A DNA stretch of 64,000 nt from DASRIA01 sp963768885 (GTDB taxonomy: Bacteria > Actinomycetota > Thermoleophilia > Solirubrobacterales > JBBDJG01): NCBI GenBank assembly GCA_963768885.1, contig CAVYJN010000006.1, forward strand, positions 496,001 through 560,000, in the 5' to 3' direction. The stretch's first letter is position 1. The number at the start of each line of letters is the position of its first letter. A program made the translations under genes and the position numbers. Below are positions 43,884-55,051 of the stretch, one piece after another. The notes beneath the pieces were generated by a model. The model had not been told where the DNA came from, did no database searches, and saw nothing but the letters and a program-made list of their open reading frames with translations.

Positions 43884-46800
43884 GGCCGCAGGGTCACCAC
43901 CAGCTCGGGCCGCAGCGTGGCGGCTTCGCGCGAGTAGAAGTCGACGCCGTCGCTCGAGGTCGTCGCGAGGTTGAAGCTGTACGTGCCGCTCCCTGTCACG
44001 AACGGCGTGACGTCGTACTCCGCCCACGTCCCCGTTGGGATGCTGCCCTTGTCGTCGGTGGCCGGGCTCGTGCGCGTGGGGCGGTTGTTCCAGTTGACCC
44101 CGGTCTCGGTCCAGCCGGTCGTGGTGGTGTAGACGGCCGGTCCGTCCACGGTCGCGGTGTACGCGCGCACGCGGAGCTTGGCGCTCTGAACGCTGCCGGG
44201 CGGTGCCCCGGTGACGGTGAAGCGCAGCAGGCTCTCGACCGCCGAGTTGGTGCCGCCGTCCGTGCGCAGGTTCGCGGTCGCGTAGTTCGTCGTCGGCGTC
44301 GAGGCCTGGAGCTTGGCGTCGGCCTCCGGCGCGATCGTCAACACCTGCGCGGCGGCCGGCGTCGTGGCCGGTGCCGGGTTGCTCGGGTCGGAGACGTTCC
44401 CCGCCGCGTCGACGGCGCGCACGGTGTAGCTGTACGAGCCGTTCGGGGCGACGGTGGTGTCCGAGTACGCGGTCGTCACGCCGACGGTCGCGATCAGCCC
44501 GTCGTCGCGGTAGATCTGGTAGCCGGTCACGCCCACGTTGTCCGTGGCGGCCTGCCAGCTGAGGTCGACGCGGCTCTCGCTCTGGACGCTCGCGTTCAGG
44601 CTGCCCGGCGGCCCGGGCTTCAGGTTGTCCGGCGGGCCGGTGGTCACGATCAGCTCGGGCGGGTTCGCCAGCGACTCGCGCGAGCGGATGTCCACGCCGT
44701 CGGAGGACGTCGTCGCGAGGCCGAAGCTGTAGCTGCCGTCGCCCGTGACGAACTGCGTCACGTCGTACTCGACCCAGCTGTTCGTGGCGATCGCCCCCTT
44801 GTCGTCCGTGGTCGCGCTCGTGCGCGGCGGGCGGTTGTTCCAGTTGACCGCGGTCTCGCTCCACGCCGGGTTCGTCGTGAACACCGCGGGCCCGTCTACG
44901 GTCCCACTGTAGGCGTATACGCGCAGCTTGGCGCTCCGCACGCTGCCGGACGGCGCCCCTGCCACCGTGAAGCGGAGGTAGCTCTCGACGGCCGCGTTGC
45001 TGCCGCCGTCGGTGCGCAGGAAGCTCGTCGCGTAGTTCGTCGTCGGGGCGCCGGCGCTCACGCGCGCGTCGGCCTCGGGCGCGAAGGTGAAGACGGCCGA
45101 GGCCGTCGGCGTGGTGACCTCGGCCGCGGTGCTCGGGTCCGAGAGGTTGCCGGCCGCGTCGGCGGCACGCACCTCGTAGCTGTACGTGCTGCTGCCCGCG
45201 ACGCCCGTGTCGGACCAGGACGTGACCGCGCCGAGCGTCGCGATCGGGCCGCCGTCGCGGTAGACCGTGTAGGCGGTGACGCCGATGTTGTCGCTCGACG
45301 CGTCCCAGGCCAGGTCGACCTGGTTCGGTCCGGCGGCGGAGGCGGAGAGGTTGCCCGGCGCGCTCGGCTTCTGCGCGTCCGGAACGGTCGCGACCGCCGC
45401 GTTGCTCGGGTCGGACACGTTCCCGGCCGCGTCGAGGGCCCGCACGACGTAGGTGTAGCCCGGGGCGGTGACGCTCGTGTCCGACCAGGAGGTGACCGCG
45501 CCGAGGTCGGCGACCGCCGCGTCGTCGCGGTAGACCCGGTAGCCGATCACTGCGACGTCGTCGCCCGCGGCTTCCCAGGAGAGGTCGACCTGCGTCGACG
45601 TCGCGGCCGCGGTCAGGTTGGCCGGCGCGCTCGGCTTGGTCGTGTCCGCGAGCGTGGCGTCCGCGGTGTTGCTCGGGTCGGACCGGTTGCCGGCGGCGTC
45701 GAGCGCGCGCACCTCGTAGGTGTAGGGGACGGTGGGAGCGACGCTGTCGTCGGCGTAGGACGTCAGCGCTCCGACCGTCGCGAGCAGCGCGCCGTTGCGG
45801 TGGACCTCATACCCGGTGACCCCGCGGTTGTCGATCGCCGCCTCCCAGGCCAGGTCGATCTTCCCGCCGCCCGCGGTCGCGGTGAGGCTTGCGGGCGCGC
45901 TCGGAGGCTCGTTGTCGGGCGGGTACACGGTCACGCTCGCGGCGTTGCTCGGGTCGGACACGTTGCCGGCCGCGTCAAGCGCGCGCAGCTCGTAGGAATA
46001 GGTGCCGGGCGCCACGGCGTCCGCATAGGAGGTGGCGGGGGCGATCGTCGCGACCTTCGCGGTGTCGCGGTAGACCTCGTAGCCCGTCACGGCGACGTTG
46101 TCGGTGGACGCCTGCCACGACAGGTCGGCCTGGGTGGAGCCGTTCGCGGTCGCATCCAGGCTCGCGGGCGCGCTCGGCGCCGCGACGTCCGGCACGGTCG
46201 CGTCCGCGGAGTTGCTCGGCCCGGACCGGTTCCCGGCGGCGTCGAGGGCGCGCACCGTGTAGCTGTAGCCGCCGGGCGCGAGCGCCGAGTCGGCGTACGT
46301 CGTCGTGCCGGCGCCGACCGTCGCGATCTCGGTGCTGTCCCGGAAGACCGCGTAGCCGGTGACCCCGACGTCGTCGTTGGAAGCATTCCAATCGAGGTCG
46401 ACTCGATCGCCCGTCACGGTCGCGGCGAGACCGTCGGGCGCGTCCGGGTTCGTCGTGTCGAGCACCGTGGCCGCAGCGGTGCCCGGATCGGAGACGTTGC
46501 CGGCCGCGTCCTCGGCGGTCACGCTGTAGGAGTAGCCGCCGGGCGTGAGGCCGGTGTCGGTGTGCGACGTCGCCGCGCCTCCCAGCGTCGCGATCTCGGT
46601 GGTGCCGCGCAGCACGTGGTACGCGGTCACGCCGACGTCGTCGGTCGAGGCCTCCCAGGCGAGTTCGACCTGGCCCGTTCCCGCGGTAGCGGTGAGGCTC
46701 CCCGGCGCCGTCGGATCCGTGATGTCGGGCACGGTCGGGTGCTCGACGTTGCTCGGGTCCGAGACGTTGCCCGCCGCGTCGACGGCTCGCACGAGGTAGC

Positions 46801-49800
46801 TGTGGGCGCCGGGCGTGACGCCCGTGTCCGACCACGACGTGACATCACCCAGGTCGGCGGCCAGGGCGTCGTCGCGGTAGACCCGGTAGCCCGTGACGCC
46901 GACGTTGTCGAGCGAGGCGCCCCAGGCGAGGCCTACGTCGTTGCCGGTGACCGTCGCCACCAGGTTGCCGGGCGCGCTCGGCGGCTCGCCGTCGAGAGGC
47001 GTCATCGTCGCGTTCGCGGTGTTGCTCGGGTCGGAGCGATTGCCCGCAGCGTCGAGCGCGCGGACGACGTATTCGTAGGTGCCCGGCAGCACGATGTCCG
47101 AGTAGGAGGTCGCGGTCCCGGGAACCGTCGCCACGAGGTTGGCGTCGCGGTAAATCTCGTACTCCGTGACGGCGACGTCGTCGGTCGATTCCTCCCATGC
47201 GAGGTCGGCCTGGACCGGCCCGTTGGGCGTGGCGGTCAGGTTGCCCGGCGGCGTCGGCTTGGTCGTGTCGGGCACGGTCGCGCTCGCGGTGTTGCTCGGG
47301 TCCGACACGTTCCCGGCGGCGTCGAGCGCGCGCACCGTGTAGCTGTAGCTACCGGGCGCGAGGCCCGCGTCCGTGTAGGACGTCACGTTGCCGAGGGTCG
47401 CGATCTGCGTCGTCCCGCGGAAGACCCGGTAGCCGGTGACCCCGACGTTGTCGGTGGCGGCGCCCCAGCTCAGCGCGACCTGGCCGGGGCTCCCGGTGGC
47501 GCTGAGCGTGCCGGGCGCGCCCGGCTTGGTCGTGTCGGGCACGGTCGCGCTCGCGGTGTTGCTCGGGTCGGAGATGTTCCCGGCGGCGTCGAGCGCCCGC
47601 ACCGTGTAGCTGTAGGACCCCGCTCCCAGGCCCGCGTCCGTGTAGGAGGTCACGTTGCCGAGGGTCGCGACCTGCGTCGTCCCGCGGAAGACCCGGTAGC
47701 CCGTGACCGCCGACGTTGTCCGTGGCGGCGCCCCAGCTGAGCGCGACCTGGCCGGGGCTCCCGGTGGCGCTGAGCGTGCCGGGCGCGCCCGGCTTGGTCG
47801 TGTCGGGCACGGTCGCGCTCGCGGTGTTGCTCGGGTCGGAGACGTTCCCGGCGGCGTCGAGCGCGCGCACCGTGTAGCTGTAGGACCCCGCTCCCAGGCC
47901 CGTGTCCGTGTAGGAGGTCACGTTGCCGAGGGTCGCGACCTCGGTCGCGCCGCGGAACACCCGGTAGCCCGTGACCCCGACGTTGTCGGTGGCGGCGCCC
48001 CAGCTCAGCGCGACCTGGCCGGGGCTCCCGGTGGCGCTGAGCGTGCCGGGCGCGCCCGGCTTGGTCGTGTCGGGCACGGTCGCGCTCGCGGTGTTGCTCG
48101 GGTCCGAGACGTTCCCGGCGGCGTCGAGCGCGCGCACCGTGTAGCTGTAGGACCGGGCGCGAGGCCCGCGTCGGTGTAGGAGGTCACGTTGCCGAGGGTC
48201 GCGACCTGCGTCGTCCCGCGGAAGACGCGGTAGCCCGTGACCCCGACGTTGTCGGTGGCGGCGCCCCAGCTCAGCGCGACCTGGCCGGTGGCTCCCGGTC
48301 GCGGTCAGGCTGCCGGGCGGCGCGGGCTTGGTCGTGTCCGGCCCGGCCGTGGTGACGACCAGCTCCGGCCGGTTGGCGGTGTACTCGCGCGAGCGGAAGT
48401 CGACGCCGTCGCTCGCGGTCTGGCGAGGTCGAAGCTGTAGGTCCCGTTTCCGGTCACGAATTGGGTGACGTCGTACTCGCCCAGGTGTTGGACGCGACTG
48501 CACCCTTGTCGTCGGTCGCGGCGCTCGTGCGCGCCGGGCGGTTGTTCCAGTTGATCGTGGTCTCGCCCCAGAGTCGTATTGGCCGTGTAGACGGCGGGCC
48601 CGTCGACGGTGCCGGTGTAGGCGAACACGCGCAGCTTCGCGCTCGCGACCGTGCCCGCGACGCCGCTCACCGTGAATCGCAGGAAGCTCTCGGCTGCGGT
48701 ACTGCCGCCGTCGGTGCGCAGCTTGTCGGTCGGCGTAGTTGGTGGTGGGCGTCGACGTCTCGACGCGCGCGTCGGCTTCGGGCGCGATAGTCAGGACGGT
48801 CGAGCCGGGGTCGTGACGCGTCGCGGCGGTGCTCGGGTCCGAGAGGTTCCCGGCCGCGTCCTCCGCGCGCACGGTGTAGCTGTAGGCCGTGTTCGCCGCG
48901 ACGCTCGTGTCCGTGTAGGAGGTCGTCGTGCCGACGGTCCCGATCTGGGTGCCGCCGCGGTAGATCCGGTACCCGGTGACGCCCACGTTGTCGGTCGAGG
49001 CGTTCCAGTTGAGCGCGACCTGGCCCACGCTCGCGGTGGCCGTGAGACCACCGGGGATGCTCGGCTTCGTCGTGTCGGAGCCGCCCGGCGGCGGGGTGCC
49101 GCCGTGGCAGCTGCCCGTGCCGGAGTCGGTGAACGGCTTGTTGCTCTCGGAGACGAACTGCCAGTCGTAGCTCGCGGGGTGGAGCGTGAGCTTCAGCACC
49201 CCGTAGGTGTTGTTCTGGCGCACCTGGCTGTTGGGCTTCGGCGTGCTGATGCTTGTCCAGAAGGCGCCGCCCGTGCCGACCACGAACTGCCGGATGCCGC
49301 GCGCGTTGTCGAGCTGGCCGCTCGGGTTCTGGGGCGCGAAGCGCTCGTAGTCGTGGGCGTGGCCCCCGAGCACGACGTCGGCATCCGCGTTGTAGAGGGC
49401 CTGGTAGAGCGGCGCCATCTCGTCCGCGTTGCCGTCGTGGCCGGAGTTGAAGCGTGGGTCGTGCCAGAACGCGAGCGTGCAGTACTTGTCGGCGTTGGCC
49501 GCGAGGTCCGCCTTCAGCCACTGCTCCTGGGCGGACCCCACCGCGCAGGAGATGATCGCGCAGTGGTCGGTGGAGTTGAGCGCGATCAGGTGCCAGGTGC
49601 CGACGTTGAAGCTGTAGTAGCCCTTCGTGCGGTCGCCGGCGGGCCCGTTCGCGACCCCCGCGCCGTTGAAGTAGTCGAAGTAGCCGGCCGCGTTGGCCGT
49701 CCCGTACTCGTGGTTGCCGGCCGCCGGCCGCGTGATCGACTTCACGCGGCCCCACGAGAGGTCGTAGGAGCTTCGGAACCCGGACAGGGTCCCGTTCTCG

Positions 49801-50072
49801 TACTGGGCGTCGCCGAGCGGCAGCACCGCCGCGAGGCCGGCGTTCACGAGCAGGTCCGAGGTGTATTTCTGGCGGCACCTGTCCGCGGTGCCGAGGCCGC
49901 CGTTGAAATTGGAGCTCGAGGAGCTGCAGGCGATGTCGCCCGCGGCGGCGACCACCGGGTCGGCGGCGCTCGCGCCGCTCACAGGCCAAGCGACGGCAGC
50001 GATGATCGACACGCAGGCAAGCTTCCGCCACGCGCGTCGCGCCTTCGCTTCCCCTGCCGCGCCTACCGCCAT
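43880..50072 (-). CDS. Giant secreted phosphoesterase with 14 FN3 and 3 DNRLRE domains, several frameshifts
   Basis: About 2060 residues. Signal peptide, then an active-looking calcineurin-like domain (AAAGDIAC, LGDAQY, GNHEY, FWHDPRF, GGHAHDYER). Then one FN3, a DNRLRE-type domain (APEADAR..., NWNNRP), four near-identical FN3 units, eight diverged FN3 units, DNRLRE, FN3 and a final DNRLRE ending ELVVTLRP. FN3 units share DTTKPxxPGxLxAT and YTVRALDAAGNVSDPSN. Frame breaks lie near 48733, 48575, 48482, 48420, 48293, 48155 and 47706, mostly in or near the identical repeats, so assembly error is likely. The role is presumably a cell-surface or secreted phosphatase/adhesin; no wall-sorting motif is seen. 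Confidence 0.85.
47256..48323 (-). repeat. Tandem near-identical 267-bp FN3 repeats
   Basis: Four consecutive FN3 units whose shared sequence starts recur at 47256, 47523, 47791, 48058 and 48324, giving a period of 267 bp (89 residues), or 268 and 266 where frameshifts fall. Nucleotide identity between them is very high, unlike the eight older units to the left. This indicates recent duplication or gene conversion. Confidence 0.85.
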
Positions 50073-50183
50073 CCTGACTCCCGTGCTTGCGGCGCTACGC
50101 CGACCCCTGCCGGCGATGGACCTTTGACCGGAACCTAACCGACCGGTGCCCGCCGATCAAGAAGCCGCTCCGAAAACTCGCCC

Positions 50184-50213
50184 CTTGTGCTGACACCGCA
50201 AATTGCGTTATGT
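50184..50213 (+). promoter_or_regulatory. Promoter with palindromic spacer before glycosyltransferase fusion gene
   Basis: TTGTGC (50184-50189) and TATGTT (50208-50213) form a -35/-10 pair with an 18-base spacer. The spacer holds the perfect palindrome CGCAA-A-TTGCG (50196-50206), a possible operator. It lies in the 267-bp divergent gap between the FN3 and glycosyltransferase genes and would give a leader of about 120 bases. Confidence 0.45.
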
Positions 50214-50339
50214 TCAGCCCGCTTTACGGATGGAGGCACGGAAGGTGGGTATGGATTCGGCAGGGAATGCGATCCCGCCGGGGTGGACGGGTCACCCTCG
50301 AGGGACGATTTGGTATTGGGTCGGGCGCGCTTGAGGCAC

Positions 50340-52686
50340 ATGTTCAAGCAGCGTCCAATGAGTTCGCGCGAGAACGGCGCCGTCGCAGGGGAGCCGCACG
50401 TCGGCGCGTCCGCGATCTCTCCGGCTCTCGATGCGCAGACACCCGCGGTCTCGGTGATCGTCCCGACGCGCTCGGAGGCGGAGAACGTCGGCCCCCTCGT
50501 CGCGCGCCTCGATCGGGTGCTGCCCGATCTGGCGGTCGAGGTGATCTTCGTCGACGACAGCGACGACGCCACGCCGGACGCGATCCGGGCGATCGACTCG
50601 CTGCGCGCGGTCCGCCTGATCCACCGCACGGCGGCGGAGCGGACCGGAGGGCTGGGCGGCGCCGTGGTGGAGGGGATGAGAGCGGCGCGCGCGCCATACG
50701 TATGCGTGATGGACGCCGACCTCCAGCACCCGCCCGAGGTGCTCGAGGCGATGTACGCCGAGGCGCTTGCGAGCGCCTCCGACGTCGTGGTCGCGAGCCG
50801 GTTCTGCGCGGGTGGCGACACGGGCCCCTTCGGCCGGATCCGCTCCGCGCTCTCGCGCATGTCGGCAAGGGCGGCCGTGATGCTCTTCCCGACGAAGCTC
50901 TGGCACGTGACCGACCCGATGAGCGGATGCTTCCTCGTCCGGCGCGAGGCCGTCGACCTCGACTGCCTGCGCCCACGCGGCTTCAAGATCCTGCTCGAGA
51001 TCCTCGTGCGGACCCCGAAGCTCAAGGTGTCCGAGGTCCCGTTCGGGTTCGCGGAGCGTCACGCGGGCCACACCAAGGCATCCGCGCGCGAGGCGCTGCG
51101 GTACCTCGGGCAGCTGGGACGCCTGGAGCTGGATCAGCTCACGGGGCGATTCGGTCGCTTCACGGTCGTCGGCGCCACCGGCCTCGCGGTCAACACCGTG
51201 CTGCTCGCGTTCTTCGCCGACGTCGCGGGCATCTACTACGCGGCCGCGGCGGTCCTCGCGACGCAGGGATCGACGCTCTGGAACTTCATGCTCACCGAGA
51301 GATGGGTGTTCGCCGGTCGCGACCACAAGCGCACGGCAGGGCCACCGGGCGGCCATGTTCTTCGCCATGAACAACCTCGCGCTGCTCCTGCGCGTGCCGC
51401 TCCTGGTGTTCCTCACCAGCGGCATCGGCATCAACTACCTCGTCTCGAACCTGCTCTCGCTGGCCGCGCTGACGGTGATCCGGTTCGGGGTCGCGGACGC
51501 ATGGATCTGGGCGAAGGCGCAGCGCCGCGAGGTCGCGTCCTTCAGCTACGACATCCACGGGATCGTCACCGTGACCTCGGAGGTGCGCCTGCCGGAGCTG
51601 CAGCGGTTCCTGGTGGCCGAGGCGCTCAGCCGGCCCACGATCCGGGTGCGCATCGGCCACATGCGAAACGGCAGCTCGAACGGCCGTGTCGATCCGAGCC
51701 GCAACGGGCACTCGACCCACCTGCGGAACGGGGGCGCGCCGAACGGGCGCACCCCGGCCGAGGCGCTCGGCCTCGCGGACCTCGCGAAGACGAACGGGAC
51801 GCGCCACCTTCGCTACACGGAGGGACTCGGCGCGCTCGGGTTCGGTGTCGAGATCTCGCAGATCGGCGAGCGCGTGGAGGTGACCGCGGCGCCGCTCCTC
51901 GAGCGCTCGCCGCACGTCCTCTACACCAACGTCGTCGAGCCGATCCTGCGGTGGACCTTCGCCAGCAAGGGCTACGCGCTGGTGCACGCGGCCTGCTTCG
52001 CGGACGGGGACAGCGCCTTCATGGTGACCGCCCGCACCGACACGGGGAAGACCACGACCACGCTCAAGCTGCTCGACCACTACCCCTATTCGTTCCTCTC
52101 GGACGATCTCACGATCGTGTGCGCGGACGGAAGGGTGCTGGCATACCCGAAGCCGCTCACGATCAGCCGTCACACCGTCCACGCGGTCAAGACGCCGCTG
52201 CTCTCGCGGCGGGAGCGCGTGAAGCTGATTCCCCAGAGCCGCCTGCACTCGCGCTCGGGCCGGCGCTTCGCGATGGTCCTGGCGACGATGCGGATCCCGG
52301 CCGCCACGCTCAACGCGGTGGTGCAGCGGATGGTCCCGCCGCCGAAGTACGACATCGACCGGCTGATCCCGACCGCGCGCGTCGCGCCGGAGGCCCAGAT
52401 CGCCGGCCTCGTGATCATCCAGCGCGACGACGACTTCGAGAAGCAGCTCGAGACCCGCGAGGCGCTCGACATCCTGCTCGAGAACTGCGAGGACGCATTC
52501 GGGTTCCCGCCATACGCGGAGCTCGAGGAATGGCTCCAGGGCATGAACGGGCACAATCTCAAGAAGGCCGAGCGCGCAGTGATCGAGAGCGCCTTCGGCG
52601 GCGTGCCCGCGACGCTGATCGCCAGCAGCACGATGGACTGGTGGCAGAAGCTGCCGGCGGTCATGTCGACGGCGCCGCTCTTCTGA
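50340..52686 (+). CDS. GT2 (DPM-like)-GtrA-HprK-like P-loop fusion, frameshifted near 51345
   Basis: About 782 residues in three parts. First, a dolichol-phosphate-mannose-synthase-like GT2 domain (SVIVPTRSEAENVGPLVARL; VIFVDDSDDATPD; VMDADLQHPPEV), which would put a sugar on polyprenyl phosphate. Second, a four-helix GtrA membrane domain (FTVVGATGLAVNTVLLAFF ... LLRVPLLVFLTSGIGINYL) thought to flip such lipids. One extra base near 51345 splits it. Third, after an Asn/Gly/Arg linker, a domain with Walker A ARTDTGKTTT and SFLSDDLTIV as in HPr-kinase-like enzymes. GtrA and HprK parts share one uninterrupted frame, so the fusion is real. Start ATG 50340; ATG 50358 is possible. Confidence 0.85.
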
Positions 52687-52699
52687 CCCCCCGGCACCT

Positions 52700-55036
52700 G
52701 TGAAGGCGCCAGTGCGACCGGTCGCGACTCTGCTTCGGGCAGACGATGCCGATGGGCCGCCGCCGCGCGACACCGGCGGTGCGGGGCGGGCATCACGTCT
52801 GACCGGGACGACATGGAGCTTCATGCGCCGTCACAAGGGCTCGCTCATCCTGCTCGGCATCCTTGCCCTCGCGGCGCTGCCCCGCCTGTGGGCGAACATG
52901 GACGTCGGCTTCCGCGGCGACGAGGCCGTGTACGCGGGCCAGGCAGGGGTGCTCTCCGGCGACGACCAGCTCGACCGCTACTTCGTGCTGGCATCGCGGG
53001 GGAACTCGAACTTCCTCTTCTACCAGCAGATCGTCGCGCTCGTGTACCTGATATTCGGCGTCTCCGACATCGCCGCGCGGCTGGTCGCCGTCAGCTTCAG
53101 CCTCGGCACGGTGCTGGTCACCTACGAGCTGGCGAAGACCCTCTACGGGCGCAACGTCGGCCTGCTCGCGGCCGGCTTCATCGCGATCAGCGGCTACGCG
53201 GTGCTGCTGGGCCGGCTCGCGCTGCTGGATTCGACCCTGGTGTTCCTCATCACCCTCTCGCTGATGTGCTTCGCGAAATGGCTGGTGACCGACCGGAACC
53301 TGTGGCTGTACGCGTTCGCAGGGTGCACTGCGATGACGATCCAGTCAAAGGTGACCGGCGGGCTCGTGCTGGTGATCGCCCTGAACTACCTCTTGGTATC
53401 GCGCGAGATGGGCAGGCTCAGCGCACGAAAGTTCCTGATCGCCGCTGCGGCGTTCCTCGTGTTCTTCATCCCCGTGATGGTGCAGCTCGCGCTGAAGGCG
53501 GACCAGCTGCTCGAGTTCCTCGGGGACAGCGGCGACCGGGTCGCGCACGTCCCCTGGTACTACTACGCCGAAAAGCTGATCTCGTTCGAGGGCATCGTCA
53601 CACCGCTCATCTGGCTCGCCGGGATCGCGCTCGCGCTGAAGCGGTGGACCACAGGCGACCGCCTTCTCCTCTTCTGGGTCCTCGTCGTTGTCCTGTTCTT
53701 CCAGTTCTATCCGCTGAAGGCGTTCAACTACATGCTGCCGCTGATCCCGGCGGTCTCGATCCTCGCCGGGCGTTTTGTCCACGACGCCGCGGTGGCGGCT
53801 GCGGCCTGGTGGAAGCGGCTTCCGCGCGGCGCGGATGCGGATGAAGGCCGCCTGGCTCGCGGTCGACGGCCGATCGCTCTGCCGGTTGCGGTGCTGGTGC
53901 CGGCATGCATGGTGTTCTTCATGGTCGGGCCGGTCGTGGACGTCGCGCGCACCGACTCCTACTTCGGGCTCAGGGAGGCGGCCCGCTGGCTGAAGTCCAA
54001 CACCCCTCGCGATGCCGGGGTGATGACGCTCTCGAAGGGATCGGCGCAGTATGCCCTGTCGTTCTACGCTCACCGGGACGCGTATCCGTTCGGTCGCTTC
54101 CGCTTGGCGACCGTTTTTCCCGGAGGAGAGGTGCGCAGCCCGCGCCCGGCGGCCGATGGGCCCTCCCGGGACTGGGTCAACTACTGGCCGCCGCGGCTGA
54201 TCAAGAGCCGTGAGGTCTCCTACCTCGTCTACTACACCAACGAAGGTGACGATCCTCCGGAGAATCCACTGGTGGACTCGGCGCACCAGGAGCGGTTCAG
54301 GCGCTTCATCGAGGCCTACGGCGGCCGGCTCATGCACGTCGTGTACCGCAACCACGAGGCTCGCGCCTGGATCTACAAGGTGACGAAGCTCGAGCCACGG
54401 GCGAGCATCACTTTTCGCTCGGGAACGAGCAGGCTGAGGGTCAGGGGCAAGGGCTTCCGGTTCAACTCGAAGGTCACGCTCTACTACCACCAGGCCAGGC
54501 GCGGTAGCTTCCGGGCCGACGCGGACGGGAAGTTCAGCGGCCGCATCCGCGTTCCCTATTACGTGCACCGCCGCTACTGGCTGATCGCCAACGACGACTT
54601 CGGCAACTATGCGTCGTCGGTCGGGCTCGAGCCCACGCTGCGCAACCGCCGCGCACGCCGGCGCATCGCACGCAGGCTCGGCGATGCGGCCACGCGGCCG
54701 GTCGCGCGGCGCGCCCCGAAGGGCCGCGGGCCGCTCGACGTGTCGCTCGACATGCCGAAGGACGCGCCGGTCGGGGCCGAGCTGCCGGTCCGCGTCCGCG
54801 TGAAGGTCAAGAGCTCGGGCGCCGCCGCGGCCCAGAGCCATCTCTTCTTCCAGATCTTCTCGCGTGACGGCAAGACGCCGGTGCGGTGGCGTGAGCGGGT
54901 CACGAACACCCTCGGCACCGCCTACCTGCACATCGCCGCGATCGAGCTGCCCGGGTACTACAAGCTGAGCGTGTACGCGTCCAAGGGCCGCCACCGTGGC
55001 AAGGTGACCAGGACCTTCAAGGTCCGCCGGCGGTAG
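52700..55036 (+). CDS. PMT/GT39-like membrane glycosyltransferase with C-terminal beta domain
   Basis: A 778-residue polyprenyl-phosphate-sugar-dependent glycosyltransferase. About 10 helices occupy residues 45-430. The first outer loop has the acidic pair Asp74-Glu75 in FRGDEAVYAG, the catalytic site of GT-C enzymes, and DIAARLVAVSFSLGTVLVT is the next conserved block. After the last helix an outer domain (GVMTLSKGSAQYALSFYA) and two beta-sandwich-like regions follow (GTSRLRVRGKGFRFNSKV; LPVRVRVKVKSSGA). GTG 52700 is 14 bases after the fusion gene, which could supply its lipid-linked sugar. Acceptor is unknown: protein, glycan or lipid. Confidence 0.88.
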   Translation: MKAPVRPVATLLRADDADGPPPRDTGGAGRASRLTGTTWSFMRRHKGSLILLGILALAALPRLWANMDVGFRGDEAVYAGQAGVLSGDDQLDRYFVLASRGNSNFLFYQQIVALVYLIFGVSDIAARLVAVSFSLGTVLVTYELAKTLYGRNVGLLAAGFIAISGYAVLLGRLALLDSTLVFLITLSLMCFAKWLVTDRNLWLYAFAGCTAMTIQSKVTGGLVLVIALNYLLVSREMGRLSARKFLIAAAAFLVFFIPVMVQLALKADQLLEFLGDSGDRVAHVPWYYYAEKLISFEGIVTPLIWLAGIALALKRWTTGDRLLLFWVLVVVLFFQFYPLKAFNYMLPLIPAVSILAGRFVHDAAVAAAAWWKRLPRGADADEGRLARGRRPIALPVAVLVPACMVFFMVGPVVDVARTDSYFGLREAARWLKSNTPRDAGVMTLSKGSAQYALSFYAHRDAYPFGRFRLATVFPGGEVRSPRPAADGPSRDWVNYWPPRLIKSREVSYLVYYTNEGDDPPENPLVDSAHQERFRRFIEAYGGRLMHVVYRNHEARAWIYKVTKLEPRASITFRSGTSRLRVRGKGFRFNSKVTLYYHQARRGSFRADADGKFSGRIRVPYYVHRRYWLIANDDFGNYASSVGLEPTLRNRRARRRIARRLGDAATRPVARRAPKGRGPLDVSLDMPKDAPVGAELPVRVRVKVKSSGAAAAQSHLFFQIFSRDGKTPVRWRERVTNTLGTAYLHIAAIELPGYYKLSVYASKGRHRGKVTRTFKVRRR

Positions 55037-55051
55037 CGCGGCGACGTCGCG

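Noticed and set aside
45800..47740. A 646-codon plus-strand frame opposite the FN3 region
   Set aside because: Its residues (Arg, Gly, Val, His) repeat with the FN3 unit and no motif is seen; the minus strand encodes clear FN3 domains.
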